Assembly (NCBI RefSeq): GCF_938045775.1
Contig: NZ_CALIBH010000206.1
Span: 1 to 28,348, forward strand
From: an uncultured Campylobacter sp.
GTDB lineage: Bacteria; Campylobacterota; Campylobacteria; Campylobacterales; Campylobacteraceae
Length of the DNA stretch: 28,348 nt
Direction of reading: 5' to 3'
Shown here: piece by piece, positions 24,019 through 28,348 of the stretch
Numbering within the stretch: the stretch's first letter is position 1
How the letters are laid out: the number at the start of each line of letters is the position of its first letter
Position numbers and translations under genes: made by a program
Notes under the pieces: model-generated
Told to the model about the DNA's origin: nothing
The model's input: only the letters and a program-made list of their open reading frames with translations
Database searches by the model: none

Positions 24019-25803
24019 TTAATCGAAATTTAGCGTGCCGTCTTGCGGCTTTTCTTCAGAGCTTTCGCTATCTTTTTCCGGCTTTTGCAAATCTTGCTCT
24101 TGCGCGGAGACGCCTTCTTGCTCTACACCATCAGATTCGCAGATTTTTTGAACATCCTCGAAAGTTATGAACTCATAAACGAAAATTTGCTTTGAAATTT
24201 GATTTAGCTTATCCTGCATCGTGCGGATTATCTCGCTTACCTCGTCGTAGCAATCTTGCAAAATTTTATTCACGCTCTGCGCACTAGGGGTGAAGCTATC
24301 GCCCATCGCGAGCTCAAAAACCATCTTTTGCGCCAGCGCAATAGCCTGCTTTACGTCGCTAGCGGAATTTGAAAAAGCGTCGTTTTTATGGATCTGTAGC
24401 GCCGCCATGCCGCTTAAAAGCACTTTGATTTGATTTAAAATTTGCGTTTTGGATTCGATCTCGAAATCCTCGTTTAAAAATTTGTCGTTTAAAAGCTCTA
24501 TTTTTTCGAAATCAAACGAATACCAATACGCACTAAGCGCCTTTGCGCCCTGATAAAACGCCTGGATCTCCTTTTCGTATTCGGTTAGAATTCTACTTTT
24601 TTGTACGCCGTAAAAGACCCTCATCCGCACGTTTTCAAAATCGCTAAGCTCGATCGTATCGCTGCCGCGCTTAAGAGCGTTGATCGCGGCTTCATTTACC
24701 AGCGTCGCTACTCCCGCGCCGCTAAAGCCCACGCACAGGCGGCTTACTTTATTGATATTCGCGCTGCATCTTTTGCCCTCGAGGTAAATTTTTAAAATTT
24801 CGATGCGGTCTTTGTAGTTCGGAAGCCCAATGAAAACGCGCCTATCAAAGCGCCCCGAGCGCAACAACGCATCGTCGATCAAATTTATTTTATTGGTCGC
24901 GCCGATTACCATCACGCCGCTATTTTCCTCAAATCCGTCCATCTCGGTCAGCAGCTGATTTAGCGTCGCTTCCCGCTCATCGTTGCGCCCGATACCGCGC
25001 TTGCCGCCGACCGCGTCGATCTCGTCGATAAAAATAATCGCAGGCGCGCAGGATTTGGCCTTCGCAAACAGCTCGCGAACCCGCCTAGCGCCGACACCCA
25101 CAAAGACCTCGGCGAAGCTTGCGCCGCTTTGGTAAAAAAACGGTACGTCCGCCTCGCCCGCCACGGCTTTTGCAATTAGCGTTTTACCGACGCCCGGCTC
25201 GCCGATCATTAAAATTCCTTTCGGCAGTTTGATGCCGAAATTTCGGTATTTTGCGGGATTTTTTAAAAAATCCACAATCTCGATTAGCTCGTCCTTAACC
25301 TCGCTGATGCCCGCGACGTCGCTAAATCTCACGTCGCTAACGCTTGGCGAAAGATCGCTGAGCTCTGCATTTGCGCTGCCTTGACGCGCAGTGCCTACGC
25401 CGTCCATCCTGCGGCGACGCGCCAAAACGGTTTCAAAATAATATACGAAGAGAAAAAATGCGAATGTAAAAATTACCAAAATCGCGCTGATACCGCTCGT
25501 GCCATCATCCTTTTCTTTGCTGATTAGAGCGTGATTTGATAGCTCCTTAAGATCTACGAGATCGACTAAAATTTTATAGTGTTTGTCGTCATAGGTAAAA
25601 TTTAAATTGCCGTCCTCGATATGTGCCCGCTTGATCTGATCTTTTCGTACCAGCTCGCTAAATTCGCGCTCGGTGATGTATCGCGAATCGTCTTTAAAAT
25701 AAACGATCGAGAGCAAAACGATAAGCAGCACCAAAAAAATCAGAATTATATTTAGCTTGCTTTTTTTGATTTTATGCAAAATTTCCATCAAATTTAACCT
25801 CAT
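24019..25803 (-). CDS. FtsH-like membrane AAA+ ATPase with inactivated protease site
   Basis: Two membrane helices (about 17-35 and 105-123) flank a periplasmic domain; then an AAA+ module with Walker A GEPGVGKT (201-208), pore loop FVGVG (234-238), Walker B IIFIDEID (256-263) and arginine fingers in LLRSGRFDRR (313-322). In true FtsH, HEAGH of the zinc protease follows; here the aligned site reads YQGAK (417-421), so both zinc histidines and the catalytic Glu are gone, although Asp483 (ASDVKQA) and the helical fold persist. It is therefore an ATP-driven unfoldase or remodeler, not a protease. A second start at residue 6 (25788, GAGG nine bases upstream) is equally possible; the first overlaps mtaB by 32 bases. 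The mscS-mtaB-ftsH-like order matches H. pylori HP0284-HP0286 and C. jejuni Cj1007c-Cj1005c as I recall. Confidence 0.9.
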   Translation of the reverse strand: MRLNLMEILHKIKKSKLNIILIFLVLLIVLLSIVYFKDDSRYITEREFSELVRKDQIKRAHIEDGNLNFTYDDKHYKILVDLVDLKELSNHALISKEKDDGTSGISAILVIFTFAFFLFVYYFETVLARRRRMDGVGTARQGSANAELSDLSPSVSDVRFSDVAGISEVKDELIEIVDFLKNPAKYRNFGIKLPKGILMIGEPGVGKTLIAKAVAGEADVPFFYQSGASFAEVFVGVGARRVRELFAKAKSCAPAIIFIDEIDAVGGKRGIGRNDEREATLNQLLTEMDGFEENSGVMVIGATNKINLIDDALLRSGRFDRRVFIGLPNYKDRIEILKIYLEGKRCSANINKVSRLCVGFSGAGVATLVNEAAINALKRGSDTIELSDFENVRMRVFYGVQKSRILTEYEKEIQAFYQGAKALSAYWYSFDFEKIELLNDKFLNEDFEIESKTQILNQIKVLLSGMAALQIHKNDAFSNSASDVKQAIALAQKMVFELAMGDSFTPSAQSVNKILQDCYDEVSEIIRTMQDKLNQISKQIFVYEFITFEDVQKICESDGVEQEGVSAQEQDLQKPEKDSESSEEKPQDGTLNFD

Positions 25804-27004
25804 AATCTCTTATCTCCATCCATTTTTTCGACAAATCCTCATCGCTTTTGATCCAAATTTTATCATAAAATTGATCATATCCTTCATAAAACTCTCCGTT
25901 TTTCCGCTCGATCAGCACATTTAGCGGCACCTTGTGCGAAAGACGAAATTTATAATTATTCAGCGCCGTTATGTTTTGTAGCATCTTTAGTCGAGCCTTC
26001 GCTGTTTTGCCGTCTATGCGACCTTTTAGCGAGGCCGAAACGGTCCCTTGCCGCGGCGAAAAGATAAAGGCGTGCAGATGCGTGAGCGGAAATTTTTTTA
26101 AATTTTCCAACGCTTCGAGCCAAATCTCTTCGCTCTCGCCCGGATGCGCGACGATGAAGTCCGTCCCCAGCGCGAACCCGCGCTCCGCAAGCTCGCAAAA
26201 AAGCTCCAAATCCCTTAGCGCGGAATTTCGGCGGCGCATTATGCTAAGCATCTTTTGCGAAGTGTGCTGAAGCGCGATGTGCAGATGCCGCTCCAGCCAC
26301 GGCTCGGATAAAATTTCGCGAAAGCTTGCATCTATCTGCGAGGGCTCGATGCTGCCTAGGCGAATGCGTCGAATTCCGCGTATCGCGCCCAGCTTTTGAA
26401 GCAACGCGCCGAGGCTCGTACCAGCGGCCTTGCCGTAGCTTCCGATATTGGTGCCGGTTAGCACGATCTCGCTAAATCCATTTGCGGCAAGGCTCGCCGC
26501 CTCTTTTAAGATCGCGCTTTCTGTGATACTGCGCGAGCGACCTCGCACCGAGGGGATTATGCAGTAGCTGCAGTTAAAATCGCATCCCTCTTGAATTTTA
26601 ATAAAGGCTTTGGTGTGATCCTCGTAGTCGCTTACCAGATTTTTTTCGACGCCGTCAAGACCTCCGATATCGTAAAATTTCGAATCCGAGCCTAAAAACT
26701 CATCGATCTTCTCCTTTTGCGACATCCCGAACACCCCGAATACCGCGCCGTTTTTATACAGCTCCTCGCCGCGCGATACCGCGCCGCAGCCGGTTAGCAA
26801 TATCTTTTTGCCGAGGCGGTTCATCTTATTTACGTAGTTTCGCACGTCTGCGTCGGCGCCGTTCGTAACGGTGCAGGAGTTTATCACGACGACGTCCGCG
26901 CCCTGCTCGTCGTGCGTGATCTCGCCCGATTTTAGATTGCTTTTGATAAGCTGCGTATCGTAGATATTTGTGCGACATCCAAATGTTTTAAAATAAATTT
27001 TCAA
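25772..27004 (-). CDS. mtaB: tRNA t6A37 methylthiotransferase MtaB (radical SAM)
   Basis: MtaB adds the 2-methylthio group to N6-threonylcarbamoyladenosine at position 37 of tRNAs. The N-terminal UPF0004 domain has the auxiliary-cluster cysteines Cys10 (FKTFGCRTN), Cys44 and Cys73. The radical SAM motif CDFNCSYC uses Cys141, Cys145 and Cys148. Its CxTFGCRxN start and the 410-residue length fit MtaB better than MiaB or RimO. The start is TTG at 27004-27002, supported by GGGAG six bases upstream and by the TTGA overlap with the preceding mscS-type stop; no ATG fits in frame. Its end overlaps the ftsH-like start. Confidence 0.93.
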   Translation of the reverse strand: MKIYFKTFGCRTNIYDTQLIKSNLKSGEITHDEQGADVVVINSCTVTNGADADVRNYVNKMNRLGKKILLTGCGAVSRGEELYKNGAVFGVFGMSQKEKIDEFLGSDSKFYDIGGLDGVEKNLVSDYEDHTKAFIKIQEGCDFNCSYCIIPSVRGRSRSITESAILKEAASLAANGFSEIVLTGTNIGSYGKAAGTSLGALLQKLGAIRGIRRIRLGSIEPSQIDASFREILSEPWLERHLHIALQHTSQKMLSIMRRRNSALRDLELFCELAERGFALGTDFIVAHPGESEEIWLEALENLKKFPLTHLHAFIFSPRQGTVSASLKGRIDGKTAKARLKMLQNITALNNYKFRLSHKVPLNVLIERKNGEFYEGYDQFYDKIWIKSDEDLSKKWMEIRDYEVKFDGNFA

Positions 27005-28347
27005 ATTTCGCTCCCGGATCCGCTTCCTGTGGCAAAGCCGGCGCCTTGCGCCGCTGCGTTTAAATTTTGTGAGCCTTGCTGCTCGGAGCCGAGATCTTGC
27101 GCCATGAAATTTCCGCCTGCCGCCGCGTAGTTTTTGCCGTTAAAAAGCGTGTAAGCAGGATAGGCGATCTTGATATCGGGCTCGCTTCTTAGCGCGTCTA
27201 AAATTTCAGCCGAGATGTTGCTGCGAAGCCCGAGCGTCGCGTAAGAGTTCGTCATATACCAAACCGAAATTTCAATGCCGTATGGCTCAAAAAAGCTGAA
27301 AATTCTAGGCTCGACATTTGGATTTTTGATACTGTATTGCGAGCGAAGCTTGCCCATCTGCTTTTTGGCAATGTCGGTGTAGCCTTTGGAATACTTCCGC
27401 ACGATGTTTTTTATGAGATACATCGCCTTTTTATGGTTGCTATCAAATGTTAAAAGTATGCTAATGCCGTCCCAGACGGTCTTAAGCCCGCTATGGGTGT
27501 AGTTTGAGATAAGATCTGTAAAAATATAATTGTTAGGTATGAAAATTACCCTGCCCGCGCGTTTATTTTCTCTCCACGTAGTCATAGTAACGTCCTCAAA
27601 AATCGTCATCCTAAGCACCGAAATATCGATGATATCGCCTACATAGGTCTCGCCGTTTTTATGCACCCTGATGCGATCGCCCACGCGAAAGCTGCCGCCA
27701 AGCACGATCGTAAGCCAGCCTAAGGAGCTCATAAACATATCTTTCATCGCAATCGCAAGACCTGCCGAGGCAAAGCCAAGAACCGTCACGAAGTGCGTCA
27801 TATTCTCGATGTAAGAAAAGAGCAGTATCAGCGCAATCAGCGTGAAATTTAAAACATTGATAGCTTTATTTACGATATAAAAATTCTCGTCGTTTTTGAT
27901 ATATTTTTTCGCCACCACTTTGCAGAAAAACGACAGCGCGATGACGATTAAAATCCACACGGCGATGTTTCCCGCGCGCTTGATCTGCGCTTTTATATCG
28001 GCGGTCTGCACGGCGATTTGGGAGTTGATCTTTTTTTCGTAAACGTCATACGTGGTCTGCGCGATCTCATATGCGGAGCTAAACTCGCTAAGCTCGTAAT
28101 CTAAGCTTTTAAGCTCCGCCACAGCGCTTGCGTCTGTATCAATCTGCATCAAGCGCTCATATAGCGCCCTTTTTGCTTCAAGTTTATCAATTAAAGCTTT
28201 AATATTTTCTATGGCGTTTTTCTGCTCCATCTTTTGAGCTTGTAAATTTCTAATCGTAGAAAAACCCGAAATTATCGAAAAAGGATTGGTAATGCGCGCA
28301 GGCTCGGGAGTTTCAGGCATCGCGATGATATCTAAAAACGGAGATTT
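27001..28347 (-). CDS. MscS-family mechanosensitive channel (5' truncated by window)
   Basis: The C-terminal half is an MscS channel: a pore helix with the Gly/Ala packing pattern (VLGFASAGLAIAMKDMF), then a beta domain with GGSFRVGDRIRV and a hydrophilic C-domain (IPNNYIFTDLISNYT, EPRIFSFFEPYGIEISVWY). Before it lie two or more membrane helices and an N-terminal coiled coil (about 30-115 from the ATG at 28320). That ATG is not the true start: the frame continues upstream (KSPFLDIIAM) to the window edge, so the gene is cut off. The final 40 residues are a Gly/Ser/Ala/Gln-rich tail. Its stop overlaps mtaB. Such channels release solutes on hypo-osmotic shock. Confidence 0.9.
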   Translation of the reverse strand, partial: KSPFLDIIAMPETPEPARITNPFSIISGFSTIRNLQAQKMEQKNAIENIKALIDKLEAKRALYERLMQIDTDASAVAELKSLDYELSEFSSAYEIAQTTYDVYEKKINSQIAVQTADIKAQIKRAGNIAVWILIVIALSFFCKVVAKKYIKNDENFYIVNKAINVLNFTLIALILLFSYIENMTHFVTVLGFASAGLAIAMKDMFMSSLGWLTIVLGGSFRVGDRIRVHKNGETYVGDIIDISVLRMTIFEDVTMTTWRENKRAGRVIFIPNNYIFTDLISNYTHSGLKTVWDGISILLTFDSNHKKAMYLIKNIVRKYSKGYTDIAKKQMGKLRSQYSIKNPNVEPRIFSFFEPYGIEISVWYMTNSYATLGLRSNISAEILDALRSEPDIKIAYPAYTLFNGKNYAAAGGNFMAQDLGSEQQGSQNLNAAAQGAGFATGSGSGSEI

Positions 28348-28348
28348 T

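Noticed and set aside
27001..28320. MscS-type gene as complete from the ATG at 28320
   Set aside because: The frame stays open upstream to the window edge and the ATG has no ribosome site; the protein begins inside a coiled-coil region, so it is truncated.

Overview
The window looks like a chromosome segment of a Campylobacter or close relative (Campylobacterota). The evidence is: menaquinone genes of the futalosine route (mqnE and a UbiD-type decarboxylase); a pseudopilin with the KKA|FTMIE processing site common in this phylum; an mscS - mtaB - ftsH-like run whose order I remember from Helicobacter pylori and C. jejuni; AAGGA-type ribosome binding sites; and spacers full of AAATTT/AAAATTTT words. 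By eye the base composition is moderate, so a moderate-GC species such as C. gracilis is plausible, but the species is inference.

Layout. 1-1270: the end of an autotransporter barrel, a strong terminator, a decayed fragment of a P-type ATPase, and a long geneless spacer holding a 61-nt tandem repeat with an inverted partner. 1271-1945: a lone methionine-permease gene (metI) without metN or metQ. 2204-9853 (minus): a tight six-gene unit, GT39-like membrane protein, pseudopilin, metG, an Ala/Lys-rich histone-H1-like protein, a Mur-ligase-like protein without a P-loop, and the UbiD-type decarboxylase. 9965-12826 (minus): mqnE, AzgA-type purine permease, purine phosphoribosyltransferase. 12968-15979 (plus): glmS and a six-span membrane protein of unknown function. 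16665-18470 (minus): tgt and a small secreted Excalibur-domain protein. 18660-23389 (minus): the accessory metal/organelle-like locus. 23455-28347 (minus): mogA, a protease-dead FtsH-like ATPase, mtaB and a 5'-truncated mscS-type channel.

The most interesting region is 18660-23389. It encodes an HMA_2-type domain protein, a helical protein that may have a ferritin-like fold but no histidine, a YtxH-like protein with a Lys-rich tail, a two-span Gly-rich protein shaped like the magnetosome protein MamC, a second YtxH-like protein, a P1B ATPase whose membrane motif is SCA instead of CPC/SPC, and a small two-helix protein with two histidines. This combination resembles the ferrosome (fez) iron-organelle loci built around P1B-6 ATPases. 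That assignment is a hypothesis. A scrap of a second copy of the same ATPase lies at 304-422.

Three genes (at 19004, 23075 and 27004) start with TTG behind strong Shine-Dalgarno sequences inside overlapping junctions, two of them with a TTGA stop/start overlap. I saw no rRNA, tRNA, CRISPR array or intact insertion sequence.
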